Below, piece by piece: positions 1 through 8,800 of a stretch of DNA of 64,000 bases. Each line of letters opens with the position of its first letter. Positions within the stretch are counted from its first letter, which is position 1. The notes under the pieces are model-generated. The model saw only the letters and a list, made by a program, of their open reading frames with translations. It was not told the origin of the DNA and searched no databases. The translations under genes and the position numbers were made by a program. This DNA is from Lewinella sp. LCG006 (GTDB lineage Bacteria; Bacteroidota; Bacteroidia; Chitinophagales; Saprospiraceae), in NCBI RefSeq assembly GCF_040784935.1, contig NZ_CP160680.1:2409501-2473500 (forward strand). The letters run 5' to 3'.

Positions 1-2
1 AA

Positions 3-812
3 GACAAGCGAGTCTTGGTCATTGGTTCAGGGAATTCCGGCTGTGATTGTGCGGTAGAGATCAGTAGGGTCGCCCAACACGCAGCCATCAGTATCCGTCG
101 GGCGCAGTACATCATTCCAAAGTTCTTTCTGGGGAAACCCACCGATACGTTCAACAAAGTCATCACCTACCCGCCCAAGCCACTGGGCAACCTCATGCGT
201 AGCCTTACCTTGAAGTTGATGGTGGGAGATTATCGAAGCTACGATCTGCCTAAACCCGATTTTCCAGTCACTGCCGCCCACCCTACCCTCAATTCAGAGT
301 TGTTGTACAAAATACGGCATGGCAAAGTGCATCCTCGTTCCGGGATCGCCAGCATCAAAGGGAAGGAAATTACCTTCAAGGATGGTCGGCAAGAGGAATA
401 TGATACCATCGTAGCTGCGACGGGCTACAAAATCACCCTGCCGTTTTTTAAGAAAGATTTTATCAATTACGAAGACGTTGATCGTATTCCACTCTACCTG
501 CGGATGTTCCACGAGCAATACCCGAGTTTGGTTTTTATTGGCCTTTTTCAGCCGCAAGGGGCCATCTGGCCACTTAGTGATCTACAGGCGAAGTTGGCGG
601 CCAGTTATGTAACAGGGCGTTGGCAAAGGCCAGCCAACCTGGGCGCTTTAGCGGAAAAAGACAGCGATTTTATCGCCAAAGAGTTTACCCGTAGCCAGCG
701 GCATACCATCGAAGTGCATTACCATCGTTTTCGCAATCAGCTTTTGCAACAGATTCCTAAGTCTGCACCCGACTGGAGCGGGCAAAAAAAAGCTGTGTTC
801 CATGACGCATGA
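3..812 (+). CDS. Flavin-containing monooxygenase-like NAD(P)-binding protein (5' truncated)
   Basis: This is the C-terminal part of a flavin monooxygenase/Baeyer-Villiger type oxidoreductase. The frame is open from the window edge, so the first 150-200 residues (FAD Rossmann fold) lie outside; 269 residues are visible. Near the edge is a second dinucleotide-binding motif GSGNSG (fragment residues 8-13), the NADPH site of FMO proteins. An ATGY motif sits at about residues 139-142, the usual C-terminal FMO signature. Such enzymes use NADPH and O2 to oxygenate soft nucleophiles or ketones; the substrate cannot be inferred. The class is clear from the two motifs and their spacing. The next gene is on the opposite strand. 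Confidence 0.8.
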   Translation, partial: DKRVLVIGSGNSGCDCAVEISRVAQHAAISIRRAQYIIPKFFLGKPTDTFNKVITYPPKPLGNLMRSLTLKLMVGDYRSYDLPKPDFPVTAAHPTLNSELLYKIRHGKVHPRSGIASIKGKEITFKDGRQEEYDTIVAATGYKITLPFFKKDFINYEDVDRIPLYLRMFHEQYPSLVFIGLFQPQGAIWPLSDLQAKLAASYVTGRWQRPANLGALAEKDSDFIAKEFTRSQRHTIEVHYHRFRNQLLQQIPKSAPDWSGQKKAVFHDA

Positions 813-933
813 ACACAGCAAAAAGGGCTACAGTATAGGATAAAAGCTTAAAATTGAATACAGCAAGAAAACAATGATTGACATCGCAAAGGTGCGATTA
901 GAAGATGAAGCCAGCCTTAAGTGGGTATTAACT
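813..933. other. Intergenic gap between convergent genes
   Basis: A gap of 121 bases between the monooxygenase and the convergent muramidase gene. It holds a weak 6-bp hairpin (883-888 with 893-898, loop AAGG) with no T tract, so I do not call a terminator. I see nothing else. Confidence 0.4.
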
Positions 934-1638
934 TTAGTTTAAGCTTAGTACGGTGTGTTGACCAAAAGAGAGCTGGTCCAATTCCAGCCAGTCACCAGCA
1001 AAAACATTGAAATCAACATAACCATCAATTCCGGCAATCTTTCCTCGGTTGCCGTATTGCCAGAATTGCCAATCGCGGCCACAAGCCAGCACTGGTTCCT
1101 CGTCATTGTAACGAGCGATCCATAATGGATACTCGTCGAAATGACCAGCGAGATGTTTGTTGTAAAATTTGAGATTGGTGTACAAGATAGGGCGTACGCC
1201 ATAATATTCATAGATCGCGTCCAGCCAGATTTTTAAAGAAACGATGAGCAGGGCCGGATGGCTGTTGTCTAGCACTTCAATATCTAAAACAGGAGGGAGG
1301 TCGCCGTCAAGAAGTTCTACTTGATCAATAAAGTGTTGAGCTTGAGCCAGAGGGTCGGTTGTTGGTCGAAAAAAGTGATAAGCCCCACGACGTAAGCCTG
1401 CGTCGCGAATGGCAGACCAGTTTTCCTGAAAAAGCGTATCTAAATGCGTAGCTCCTTCGGTGGCTTTTACAAAGGCAAAGTGGATATCTTGTTGTGCTAC
1501 CTGCTCCCAGTCGATAGCCAGTTGATAGCGGGACACATCAATCCCTTGAATAGCAAAATCCACCCTGCGAACAGTATCCCCCTGGCAGGAAGCCAAAAGT
1601 AGAAGAACAGCAGTAATGGGAAGCAGTGACCTCAACAC
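934..1638 (-). CDS. GH25 family muramidase (lysozyme), lipoprotein
   Basis: A 234-residue glycoside hydrolase family 25 protein, predicted to cleave the beta-1,4 bond between MurNAc and GlcNAc in peptidoglycan. The N-terminus is a lipoprotein signal with lipobox LLASC (Cys18), so it should be membrane anchored in the envelope. The catalytic domain starts at about residue 30 with GIDVSRYQ (Asp34), and the active-site Asp-x-Glu is DIE at 119-121. Length is usual for a single-domain GH25 enzyme. The start is a GTG directly before a TTG; the next in-frame choice would cut into the signal peptide. It is divergent from the aminotransferase gene. GH25 members also occur in prophages and secretion loci, but nothing here suggests either. 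Confidence 0.85.
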   Translation of the reverse strand: MLRSLLPITAVLLLLASCQGDTVRRVDFAIQGIDVSRYQLAIDWEQVAQQDIHFAFVKATEGATHLDTLFQENWSAIRDAGLRRGAYHFFRPTTDPLAQAQHFIDQVELLDGDLPPVLDIEVLDNSHPALLIVSLKIWLDAIYEYYGVRPILYTNLKFYNKHLAGHFDEYPLWIARYNDEEPVLACGRDWQFWQYGNRGKIAGIDGYVDFNVFAGDWLELDQLSFGQHTVLSLN

Positions 1639-1793
1639 TAGTAGATAATTGAAGAATGGTTATTGGGGGTATTCGCCCTTTTTTATTGCAATAACGTTCA
1701 ATTTGCTCGAAAAGATGCGTTAAGTTAAGTTCTTTTTGCCACTTAAAATTTGGTGAGAATAAAAAGTTGGAACCCTGTATACTGGCCGACTTA

Positions 1794-1826
1794 TTGAACA
1801 ATACCCAACAAGCAGTTGTACCTTTG
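1794..1826 (+). promoter_or_regulatory. Bacteroidota-type promoter of the aminotransferase gene
   Basis: The -7 box TACCTTTG (1819-1826) matches the TAnnTTTG consensus exactly. A TTG (1794-1796) lies 22 bp upstream, slightly longer than the usual 19-21 bp. Transcription would start near 1831, about 30 bases before the ATG at 1861. Confidence 0.6.
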
Positions 1827-1860
1827 CACTGTCATCCTAAAATATAGACAGAACCGTATT

Positions 1861-3048
1861 ATGCCCAATTTACGCCAACTTTTCCTTGCTCATGTTGCTC
1901 AAACCAGTGATTTCCCACTTGGACTGGAAATTGCTGCTAGCGAAGGCATGTATCTTTACGACCGGGAGGGGAAAGCTTACCTTGATCTCATTGCCGGCAT
2001 CGGGGTGAGCAGCCTCGGGCACCGCCATCCCAAAGTGGTAACGGCAGCTAAAGAACAACTGGACAAATACCTGCATACCATCGTGTACGGTGAGTTTGTA
2101 TTGGCCCCACAGGTGCAGCTGGCAAGCCTGATTGCCGCGCAACTCCCCGCTCCTTTGGATAGCGTCTATTTCACCAACAGCGGCACCGAAGCCACCGAGG
2201 GCGCCATGAAGTTGGCCAAACGATATACCGGGCGGCACGAGTTCCTCTCCGCTACCCGTTCCTACCACGGTAGCACGCAGGGAGCCGCCAGCCTGATGTG
2301 GCCCAAAGATTTTACCCAGGCATTTCATCCGCTACTGCCTGGCATTCGGCATCTGGATTTCAACTGTGATTTTTGCTTGTCTAAAATTACGACCAAAACA
2401 GCAGCTGTTATCCTGGAGACGGTGCAAGCCGAATGGGGTATCCGCAAACCGAATAAAGCTTGGCTGCAGGCTGTTAGAAAGCGCTGCGACGAGGTAGGCG
2501 CGCTCCTTATTCTCGATGAAATACAAGCGGGCTACGGCCGCACGGGTACCCTCTGGGCGTTTGAGCAATACGATGTTGTTCCCGACATTCTCTTGATTGC
2601 CAAGGGCATGGGTGGCGGTATGCCCATTGGTGCTTTTGTCGCTCCCCGAGCCATCATGCACACCCTGGCCAGTGATCCTATTTTGGGGCACATTACCACT
2701 TTTGGTGGCCATCCCGTCTCAACAGCGGCAGGACTGGCGACACTACAGACCATTCTCGATGAAAACCTGGTGGCTCAAGTACCCGCCAAAGAGCAGTTGT
2801 TTTTGCAGTTGTTGCAGCATCCCCGCATCCTGGATGTACGAAGTGCCGGCCTGTGGCTGGCGGTAGAGCTGGCCAGTTTTGAAGAGGTGCAAACGGTCAT
2901 CAAATACTGCCTGGAACAAGGGCTGATCACCGATTGGTTTCTCTTCAATGACCGTAGTCTGCGCATCGCCCCACCACTGATCATCACCGAAGAAGAAATT
3001 AGGAAAGCTTGTGCCATTGTGTTGGGAGGGCTGGATCAGTTGAATTGA
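1861..3048 (+). CDS. Class III pyridoxal-phosphate aminotransferase
   Basis: A 395-residue fold-type I aminotransferase of the acetylornithine/4-aminobutyrate (class III) group. The PLP-binding Asp219 lies in LILDEIQAGYGRTG and the Schiff-base Lys248 in IAKGMGGGMPIGAF, both hallmarks of the class. The SGTEATEGAMKLAKRYTGR segment is the phosphate/cofactor-binding region. The start is the ATG at 1861, because an upstream in-frame TTG at 1816 overlaps the -7 promoter box. Cytosolic. There is no arginine or GABA pathway gene beside it, so the amino donor cannot be assigned; in this phylum such stand-alone genes are usually annotated only as aspartate aminotransferase family. Family assignment is secure, substrate open. 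Confidence 0.88.
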   Translation: MPNLRQLFLAHVAQTSDFPLGLEIAASEGMYLYDREGKAYLDLIAGIGVSSLGHRHPKVVTAAKEQLDKYLHTIVYGEFVLAPQVQLASLIAAQLPAPLDSVYFTNSGTEATEGAMKLAKRYTGRHEFLSATRSYHGSTQGAASLMWPKDFTQAFHPLLPGIRHLDFNCDFCLSKITTKTAAVILETVQAEWGIRKPNKAWLQAVRKRCDEVGALLILDEIQAGYGRTGTLWAFEQYDVVPDILLIAKGMGGGMPIGAFVAPRAIMHTLASDPILGHITTFGGHPVSTAAGLATLQTILDENLVAQVPAKEQLFLQLLQHPRILDVRSAGLWLAVELASFEEVQTVIKYCLEQGLITDWFLFNDRSLRIAPPLIITEEEIRKACAIVLGGLDQLN

Positions 3049-3090
3049 TCATTTGGGGCTATACCGTCGTTCCTTGGTACCAGGCTGTTC

Positions 3091-3139
3091 GTTCTGCTCC
3101 ATAGCGTTGGGTTTCAAACCCGACGCTATGGAGCAGAAC
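3091..3139. repeat. REP-like palindromic repeat, copy A
   Basis: A 49-base near-perfect palindrome between the aminotransferase and aspS. The outer arms (3091-3107 and 3123-3139, 17 bp, core TGCTCCATAGC) enclose an inner palindrome GGGTTTCAAACCC. The core recurs at 22125-22236 and 23182-23286, so this is a dispersed family. No T tract follows, so it is not a plain terminator. Confidence 0.8.
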
Positions 3140-3209
3140 GGCTTCCATCCTTTATGTCCGGTACCACAAATAAACCCATAGACATGCCGTTATAGCCCGG
3201 AACTATTCT

Positions 3210-3217
3210 TACTTTTG
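3210..3217 (+). promoter_or_regulatory. -7 promoter box of aspS
   Basis: TACTTTTG matches TAnnTTTG and sits 61 bases before the aspS ATG. I see no TTG at the expected -33 distance. A 6-bp hairpin (3244-3249 with 3256-3261) lies in the short 5' leader; its loop does not contain an Asp anticodon. Confidence 0.45.
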
Positions 3218-3278
3218 CGGTCTTTAAGCTTTAAATCAACTGCTTGGCGCAAAACCGCCAACAGCAAAATTATAACTC

Positions 3279-5048
3279 ATGTATCGTACACACAATTGCG
3301 GCGAGCTCCGCATGTCTGATGTAGGACAAGAAGTAACCCTGAGTGGCTGGGTACAGGTAGGCCGCGATTTTGGAGCCCTTACTTTTGTGGATTTGCGAGA
3401 TCGTTACGGCATCACCCAGCTGGTTTTTGATAGTGAAGACAATGCTGCTTTGTGCGAGCAGGCCCGTAAACTCGGTCGTGAGTTTGTAATTACGGCCAGC
3501 GGTTTGGTGCGCGAGCGTACCAATAAAAATGCCAATCGTAGCACTGGAGACATCGAGATCGAAGTAAAGTCGTTGTCTATTTTAAATAGCTCCAAAGTTC
3601 CTCCTTTCACCATTGAGGAAGAAACGGATGGTGGTGACGACCTGCGGATGAAATACCGCTATCTCGATTTGCGACGCAGACCACTGCAAAGCAACATCAT
3701 CTTCCGCAGCAAACTGGCCCTGGAAACACGCAAGTTCCTCGATAGCCAAAACTTTGTGGAGGTAGAAACCCCCTTCCTGATCAAAAGTACCCCGGAAGGT
3801 GCTCGCGACTTTGTGGTGCCTAGCCGGATGAATCAGGGTGAGTTTTACGCCCTGCCTCAAAGCCCGCAAACCTTCAAGCAAATCTTGATGGTAGGTGGTT
3901 TTGATCGCTATTTCCAGATCGTGAAGTGTTTCCGCGACGAAGACTTGCGGGCGGATCGCCAACCGGAGTTTACCCAGATTGACTGCGAGATGGCTTTCGT
4001 TACCCAAGACGAGGTACTGGCTACCTTTGAAGGACTCACCAAGCACCTCTTCAAGCATACTTTAGGGATTGATTTGCCCGATTTTCCGCACATGACCTAC
4101 GACGAAGCTATGCGTCGCTATGGTATTGATAAACCCGATGTGCGCTTTGGGATGGAGCTTACCGACCTCAACGAAGTGGCGCAAAACAAAGGCTTCGCTA
4201 TTTTCGATAGCGCTGAATTGGTAGTGGGTATCTGCGCCAAAGGCCAGGCCGAATACACGCGCAAGCAGTTGGATGCGCTGACCGATTGGGTGAAGCGCCC
4301 GCAGATTGGTGCCAAAGGGCTGGTTTACGTCAAATGCAATGAAGACGGCACTTTCAAATCATCAGTAGATAAATTCTTCAATCAGGAAGACCTTAAAGCC
4401 TGGGCCGAAAAATTCGGTGCCGAACCCGGCGATCTACTGCTGGTACTTAGTGGAGAAGAAGAAAAGACCCGCAAGCAGATGGGAGAACTGCGCCTGGAAA
4501 TGGGCCGCCAGTTGAATCTGATGACACCGGGCGTTTTCAAGCCATTGTGGGTAGTGGATTTTCCGCTCCTGGAGTGGGACGAAGAGGCAGAGCGGTTCCA
4601 CGCTATGCACCACCCCTTCACCAGTCCGAAAAAAGCAGACATGGAGCGGATGCTCAATGGCGACCACGAAACCATGAAAGCCCTGCGGGCAGACGCTTAT
4701 GACCTCGTTATCAATGGCTCGGAAATTGGTGGGGGCTCAATTCGTATCCACGACCGTACGCTGCAGGAGAAAAACTTCAAACTGCTCGGGTTTACTCAGG
4801 AAGAAGCCGAAGAGCAGTTTGGCTTCCTGATGGGAGCCTTTGAGTATGGTGCTCCTCCGCACGGAGGCATCGCTTTCGGTTTCGACCGCTTGTGCGCCGT
4901 AATGAACGGACAAAGTTCTATCCGCGACTTTATCGCCTTCCCGAAAAACAACCAAGGCCGTGATATGATGATCGATGCCCCTTCCGGCGTAGCCAAGGAG
5001 CAACTGGATGAGCTGGGGCTGGCGTTGAACTTGAAAAAGAAAGCTTAG
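3279..5048 (+). CDS. aspS: Aspartate--tRNA ligase
   Basis: A 589-residue class IIb aminoacyl-tRNA synthetase that charges tRNA-Asp. The N-terminal OB-fold anticodon-binding domain covers about residues 1-110 ([22 protein letters not shown]). The catalytic core follows, with motif 2 [18 protein letters not shown] and motif 3 near the C-terminus ([13 protein letters not shown]). A GAD insertion domain lies at about 300-400. The length and the insertion identify the bacterial type. It is monocistronic: its own -7 box lies upstream and a bidirectional hairpin terminator directly follows. Whether it also charges tRNA-Asn depends on whether the genome carries asnS or gatCAB, which this window does not show. 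Confidence 0.97.
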   Translation: MYRTHNCGELRMSDVGQEVTLSGWVQVGRDFGALTFVDLRDRYGITQLVFDSEDNAALCEQARKLGREFVITASGLVRERTNKNANRSTGDIEIEVKSLSILNSSKVPPFTIEEETDGGDDLRMKYRYLDLRRRPLQSNIIFRSKLALETRKFLDSQNFVEVETPFLIKSTPEGARDFVVPSRMNQGEFYALPQSPQTFKQILMVGGFDRYFQIVKCFRDEDLRADRQPEFTQIDCEMAFVTQDEVLATFEGLTKHLFKHTLGIDLPDFPHMTYDEAMRRYGIDKPDVRFGMELTDLNEVAQNKGFAIFDSAELVVGICAKGQAEYTRKQLDALTDWVKRPQIGAKGLVYVKCNEDGTFKSSVDKFFNQEDLKAWAEKFGAEPGDLLLVLSGEEEKTRKQMGELRLEMGRQLNLMTPGVFKPLWVVDFPLLEWDEEAERFHAMHHPFTSPKKADMERMLNGDHETMKALRADAYDLVINGSEIGGGSIRIHDRTLQEKNFKLLGFTQEEAEEQFGFLMGAFEYGAPPHGGIAFGFDRLCAVMNGQSSIRDFIAFPKNNQGRDMMIDAPSGVAKEQLDELGLALNLKKKA

Positions 5049-5070
5049 AATCAGCTGCTTTCAGTTATTG

Positions 5071-5107
5071 AAAAAACGGTAGTAGAGTGATCTGCTACCG
5101 TTTTTTT
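5071..5107. terminator. Bidirectional terminator between aspS and the omega-amidase gene
   Basis: A-rich/T-rich hairpin: AAAAAACGGTAG (5071-5082) pairs with CTACCGTTTTTT (5095-5106), with U tracts in both directions. It lies between two convergent stop codons, so it can serve both genes. Confidence 0.85.
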
Positions 5108-5114
5108 ATGATGC

Positions 5115-5906
5115 TTAATCCCTCTGGATAGATCCATGAATGCTGAATTCATCCTGATCTGGCAAAAAAGCCAACTTCTTCCGAAAGGTAGCTTGTTCCT
5201 CCTTCTTGATCTCAAATTGCGCAACCATCTCTCTGGGAGGAAGATGCTGACTAATTTTTCCGTCATAATTCACCAGGCAGGAATCGCCTGCGTAATAGGC
5301 ACCATTGCCATCAGTGCCTACCCTGTTGAGGCCAATGGTATATGCCTGATTTTCTATCGCCCGCGCCTGTAAGAGGGTACGCCAGGCCATTCCCCGTTTG
5401 TCGGGAAAATTAGCCACGTAGAGCAGTAGATCGTAGTCGAATTGGTTGCGACTCCAAACCGGGAAGCGTAAGTCGTAGCAAATCAGGGGCATGATTTTCC
5501 AGCCTTTGTATTCCACCAACAACTGTTCTTTTCCTGGCGTGTATACCTTCTCCTCTCCGGCCAAAGTGAAGAGGTGACGCTTGTCGTAGCTGCGTATTGT
5601 TCCATTTGGAAATACCCAAAGTAAGCGATTATAGAAGTTGCGATTTTCTTCAATGATAACGCTACCTGTAATGGCGGTATTCATGGCGGCCGCCTGTTGT
5701 TGAAGCCAAGCGACCGTCTCTCCAGTCATCGTTTCTGCTAACTTCGCGGGTTCCATGCTGAAGCCTGTCGTAAACATCTCAGGCAAGACGATGAGGTCAG
5801 TGCCAGGAGCGATGGACTCAAACAAGCGGGTGAATTTGTGGCGATTGTCGGCAGCCTGTTCCCAGATGAGGTCAGCTTGGAATAATGCTATTTTTAAACG
5901 GTCCAT
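5115..5906 (-). CDS. Carbon-nitrogen hydrolase, omega-amidase (YafV/Nit2-like)
   Basis: A 263-residue nitrilase-superfamily enzyme with the full catalytic triad: Glu43 in LPEMFTTGF, Lys109 in SYDKRHLF and Cys143 in ICYDLRFP. The LPEMFTTGFSME and DKRHLFTLAGE segments are typical of the YafV/Nit2 branch. That branch hydrolyses alpha-ketoglutaramate and alpha-ketosuccinamate to the keto acid and ammonia (metabolite repair after glutamine transamination). Cytosolic, full length, with its own flanking terminators, so probably monocistronic. A transaminase partner such as methionine aminotransferase is often a neighbour of this family but is not visible here. The subfamily call is from motif similarity. 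Confidence 0.88.
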   Translation of the reverse strand: MDRLKIALFQADLIWEQAADNRHKFTRLFESIAPGTDLIVLPEMFTTGFSMEPAKLAETMTGETVAWLQQQAAAMNTAITGSVIIEENRNFYNRLLWVFPNGTIRSYDKRHLFTLAGEEKVYTPGKEQLLVEYKGWKIMPLICYDLRFPVWSRNQFDYDLLLYVANFPDKRGMAWRTLLQARAIENQAYTIGLNRVGTDGNGAYYAGDSCLVNYDGKISQHLPPREMVAQFEIKKEEQATFRKKLAFLPDQDEFSIHGSIQRD

Positions 5907-5956
5907 GTGCTTTGTTTTTTAGCTGGGTTTTCGACCAAAGTACAGTATACACAACA

Positions 5957-5998
5957 AAAAAAAGCGAGCATACCACCGAAGGGTATACTCGCTTTTTT
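5957..5998. terminator. Hairpin terminator after rplY
   Basis: The stem AGCGAG-ATACC (from 5963) pairs with GGTAT-CTCGCT (to 5992) around one bulge mismatch, with an A run on the left and a T run on the right. It lies 38 bases past the rplY stop codon on the minus strand. Confidence 0.8.
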
Positions 5999-6036
5999 AT
6001 ATTTCAATGCCTTGCAAATCGGCAAAGCAATGGTGC

Positions 6037-6630
6037 TTACTTTTTGCCAGCAGCTTTCTTCTCTGCAGTAGCAGCAGAACGAAGCGCACGAGGTACTTCG
6101 ATGATACCTACAGGAGCTCCAGAAGGGCTCATGATTTCTACTCCGTCAACTGGAGCAATATCACGAACACGAATAGACTGGCCCAATTCCAAAGAAGTGA
6201 TGTCAAGAGATAGCTCATTGACCATGTTCTCAGGAGTGGTTTTGATTTTGATCCGACGCATCAGGCGCAATAGCTTACCACCTGCGCGCATACCTGGAGC
6301 AGTACCATTGAAACGTACAGGTACTTCCACTTTTACAGGATGACCATCAATCAAATGGAGGAAATCCAAGTGAACGATATCATCGGTAACAGGATCAAAC
6401 TGAATGTCCTTTACAATGGCACGATAAGTATTACCATCTACATTTACCTCTGCTAACTTGAACTTAGGTGTATAGATGAGCGACTTAACTGCTTTTTGCG
6501 TAGTAGCAAAATGGATAGTCTTTTCCTTGCTGTACAAAACCGCAGGTACTTCGCCAGCGTTACGAATCGCTTTGGTAGCTTTCTTACCTACGTCCGTTCT
6601 TATTTGTCCTGAAACAGTTACTGCTTCCAT
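6037..6630 (-). CDS. rplY: 50S ribosomal protein L25/general stress protein Ctc
   Basis: A 197-residue L25 of the long Ctc type, which binds 5S rRNA in the large ribosomal subunit. Residues 1-95 are the RNA-binding L25 domain and about 96-185 the C-terminal beta domain (VKVEVPVRFNGTAPGMRAGG, TPENMVNELSLDIT). A basic Ala/Lys tail closes the protein. The start is the ATG at 6630. It follows prs on the same strand after 117 bases, the common prs-ctc order in bacteria. A good -7 box lies between them, so rplY can be transcribed on its own, and a terminator follows. Confidence 0.96.
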   Translation of the reverse strand: MEAVTVSGQIRTDVGKKATKAIRNAGEVPAVLYSKEKTIHFATTQKAVKSLIYTPKFKLAEVNVDGNTYRAIVKDIQFDPVTDDIVHLDFLHLIDGHPVKVEVPVRFNGTAPGMRAGGKLLRLMRRIKIKTTPENMVNELSLDITSLELGQSIRVRDIAPVDGVEIMSPSGAPVGIIEVPRALRSAATAEKKAAGKK

Positions 6631-6688
6631 GATAGTTATTCTTTATCTATTAACGACCCTTGTCTACCAAAGGCCCTAAAAAGGCACG

Positions 6689-6696
6689 CAAAGATA
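6689..6696 (-). promoter_or_regulatory. -7 promoter box of rplY
   Basis: TATCTTTG on the minus strand, a perfect TAnnTTTG match, 58 bases upstream of the rplY ATG and just past the prs stop. No clear -33 TTG is seen. Confidence 0.5.
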
Positions 6697-6747
6697 GGTA
6701 AATCCTAGAAAATGTGTTAGTTGGAGTCAATTTTTTTTAAAAATTCC

Positions 6748-7686
6748 TTACTGCTCTACAAATAAGGCCGAAATCGAACGGTGTTCATGGGTATTTCTGA
6801 TGGCTCGGGCAAAGAGTTTTGCCGTCGAAAGCACCTTGATACGGTCTGATGCTTGCTTTAAAGGAATGGTGTCACACACTAGCAATTCCTCCAATACAGA
6901 ATTCTCAACGTTCTCATAGGCTTTGCCGCTCAGTACAGGGTGCGTGCAAAGTGCCCGAACACTTTTTGCTCCCTTTTTCATAATGATATCTGCAGCGCGG
7001 CAAAGCGTTCCGGCGGTGTCTACCAAGTCATCTACCAAAACAACATCAGCGTCTTTCACTTCGCCAATGACCGTCATTTCGGCAATCTCATTGGCACGCT
7101 TGCGGTATTTATCACAAATAACCAGCGGGCGATTAAAGTGCTTGGCGTAGGTTCTGGCTCTCTTCACGCCACCTACATCAGGAGAAGCAAAAATCACGTT
7201 GCTCATATCCAGGTTTTCCTGAAGGTAGGGCAGGTAAATGGCCTCGCTTTTCAAGTGATCCACCGGAATGTCAAAAAATCCCTGAATTTGGTCAGCGTGT
7301 AAATCCATGGTCATGATCCTGTCCGCGCCAGCAGCTTGGAGTAAGTTGGCAATCAACTTAGCAGAAATAGGCACCCTGGGCTTGTCCTTCCGATCCTGGC
7401 GAGCATAACCGAAATAGGGGATCACCGCCGTAATGTAACCTGCTGAAGCTCGCTTTGCCGCATCAATCGCCAACAACAACTCGAAAAGATTTTCGTGAGG
7501 TTGGTAGGTAGAGGTAATGAAGAAAACAAATCCACCGCGCACTGATTCATTAATCACTGGCTGCATTTCGCCATCGCTGAAACGCTTGATGGTCAGGTCG
7601 CCCAGCGGCTGTCCATAATAATCAGCGATTTTTTCGCCAAGATAACGGGAGTTGGTCGTGGAAAGAATTTTTACGTCAACCATCAT
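6748..7686 (-). CDS. prs: Ribose-phosphate pyrophosphokinase
   Basis: PRPP synthase, about 312 residues, makes 5-phosphoribosyl 1-diphosphate from ribose 5-phosphate and ATP for nucleotide, His and Trp synthesis. Visible signatures are the ATP/flexible loop region FGYARQDRKDKPR, the MTMDLHADQIQGFF segment and the PRPP-binding loop VLVDDLVDTAGT. The start is uncertain. ATGs at 7686 and 7683 give a protein that begins just before VDVKILSTTNSRYL, where family members normally start; an ATG at 7728 would add 14 residues unlike the family. Cytosolic. Followed by rplY. Confidence 0.95.
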   Translation of the reverse strand: MMVDVKILSTTNSRYLGEKIADYYGQPLGDLTIKRFSDGEMQPVINESVRGGFVFFITSTYQPHENLFELLLAIDAAKRASAGYITAVIPYFGYARQDRKDKPRVPISAKLIANLLQAAGADRIMTMDLHADQIQGFFDIPVDHLKSEAIYLPYLQENLDMSNVIFASPDVGGVKRARTYAKHFNRPLVICDKYRKRANEIAEMTVIGEVKDADVVLVDDLVDTAGTLCRAADIIMKKGAKSVRALCTHPVLSGKAYENVENSVLEELLVCDTIPLKQASDRIKVLSTAKLFARAIRNTHEHRSISALFVEQ

Positions 7687-7865
7687 ATTAAATTGTGGCT
7701 CGTGATTTTTTGCTGAATTCAATTTCATAACTGTAGATATACTCAATCAACGAAATATCATACCAAGCACTTATCGTACTCATAAGTGTGGTTGTTCATG
7801 TTGTCGAGTCTGTATTCAGGGAACTACCAGCAAAGGTAGGAATAATAAAAAGCGTGCACGAGGAA

Positions 7866-8678
7866 TTACTTAACAAAATGCTTCAGCATCGTAATTTCCT
7901 GAGGGGTCAGGTAGCGGAAATAAGATCGGGGTAGGTCTTTTTTTGTTAATCCCGCCAAATAGGGGCGATCCAGCTTCACCACCTGATAGCCCAAGTGCTC
8001 GAAAATCCGGCGAACAATGCGGTTGCGGCCCAGGTGAATTTCCATACTCACTACCTCCTGCTGGTCGGGCTTCAGGTAATTAACCCAGTCTACACTCACC
8101 GGCCCGTCTTCCAAGGTCAACCCTGCGGTAATCTTCGCCAAATCTTCTGGTGTGACCGGTTTGTCCAAGGTTGCCTCGTATACTTTAGGGACCTCATGAC
8201 TGGGGTGCATGAGTTTTTTGGCCAGCTGGCCATCGTTGGTCAACAATAGTAGTCCGGTCGTATCCCTGTCTAGCCGCCCTACGGGATAAATTCGTTGCTT
8301 CACAGCACCCGCCAAAACATCCATCACCGTCTTACGACCATGTTCGTCAGACAAAGTGGTGATCACGCCACTGGGCTTGTTCAACAATATATATACGAGT
8401 TCTTCTTCCGGTTGCACTACGGTACCCCGGAAAGTGATCACATCGCCTTCCTGTACCTGATAGGCGGGGTTGATCTCCAGTACATCGTTGACTTTCACGA
8501 GGCCATCTTTCACGTACTCGCCTGCTTGTCGGCGGCTACAGATACCGCTGTGGGCAATGTACTTATTGAGGCGCATCCCGATGATCTCTGCCGGATCCCT
8601 TTGCACCTTGGGTGCAGGACCTGCATTGCGGGCACGACTTTGCCGAAAACGAGGATTATTACCAGGACCTTTACTCAT
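7866..8678 (-). CDS. RNA pseudouridine synthase, RsuA/RluB type
   Basis: A 270-residue rRNA pseudouridine synthase. A short basic N-terminal tail precedes an S4 RNA-binding domain (about residues 33-90, MRLNKYIAHSGICSRRQAGEYVKDG). The catalytic domain carries the active-site Asp in VGRLDRDTTGLLLLTNDG. By family it isomerises one uridine of 23S or 16S rRNA; RluB-type is most likely given the S4 domain and length. The start chosen is the ATG at 8678; an in-frame upstream codon at 8702 would add eight residues. The stop lies 119 bases upstream of the prs region with no terminator visible, so read-through into prs is possible. Confidence 0.9.
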   Translation of the reverse strand: MSKGPGNNPRFRQSRARNAGPAPKVQRDPAEIIGMRLNKYIAHSGICSRRQAGEYVKDGLVKVNDVLEINPAYQVQEGDVITFRGTVVQPEEELVYILLNKPSGVITTLSDEHGRKTVMDVLAGAVKQRIYPVGRLDRDTTGLLLLTNDGQLAKKLMHPSHEVPKVYEATLDKPVTPEDLAKITAGLTLEDGPVSVDWVNYLKPDQQEVVSMEIHLGRNRIVRRIFEHLGYQVVKLDRPYLAGLTKKDLPRSYFRYLTPQEITMLKHFVK

Positions 8679-8726
8679 GTTGCTTGTATATGCTTGCCGC
8701 AAAGATACGCTCTTGAGGGCAAAGTC

Positions 8727-8800
8727 GGAGGGCGGAAGTGGGAAGTCGGAAATTCTGCGTCTAATTACTTCCGACTTCCCATTTTCCGACTTCCGACTTC
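8727..8800. repeat. Palindromic GGAAGTC-type repeat
   Basis: A short element abutting the Nudix stop codon. A 12-bp stem (GGGAAGTCGGAA 8740-8751 with its complement 8769-8780) is followed by three more CCGACTTCC-like units. It has the look of a simple repeat that folds into hairpins and could end Nudix transcription, although there is no T tract. Confidence 0.6.

Noticed and set aside
3244-3261. tRNA-mimic hairpin in the aspS leader
   Set aside because: The stem is real but the 6-nt loop CAAAAC holds no Asp anticodon, so it is not comparable to the thrS element.
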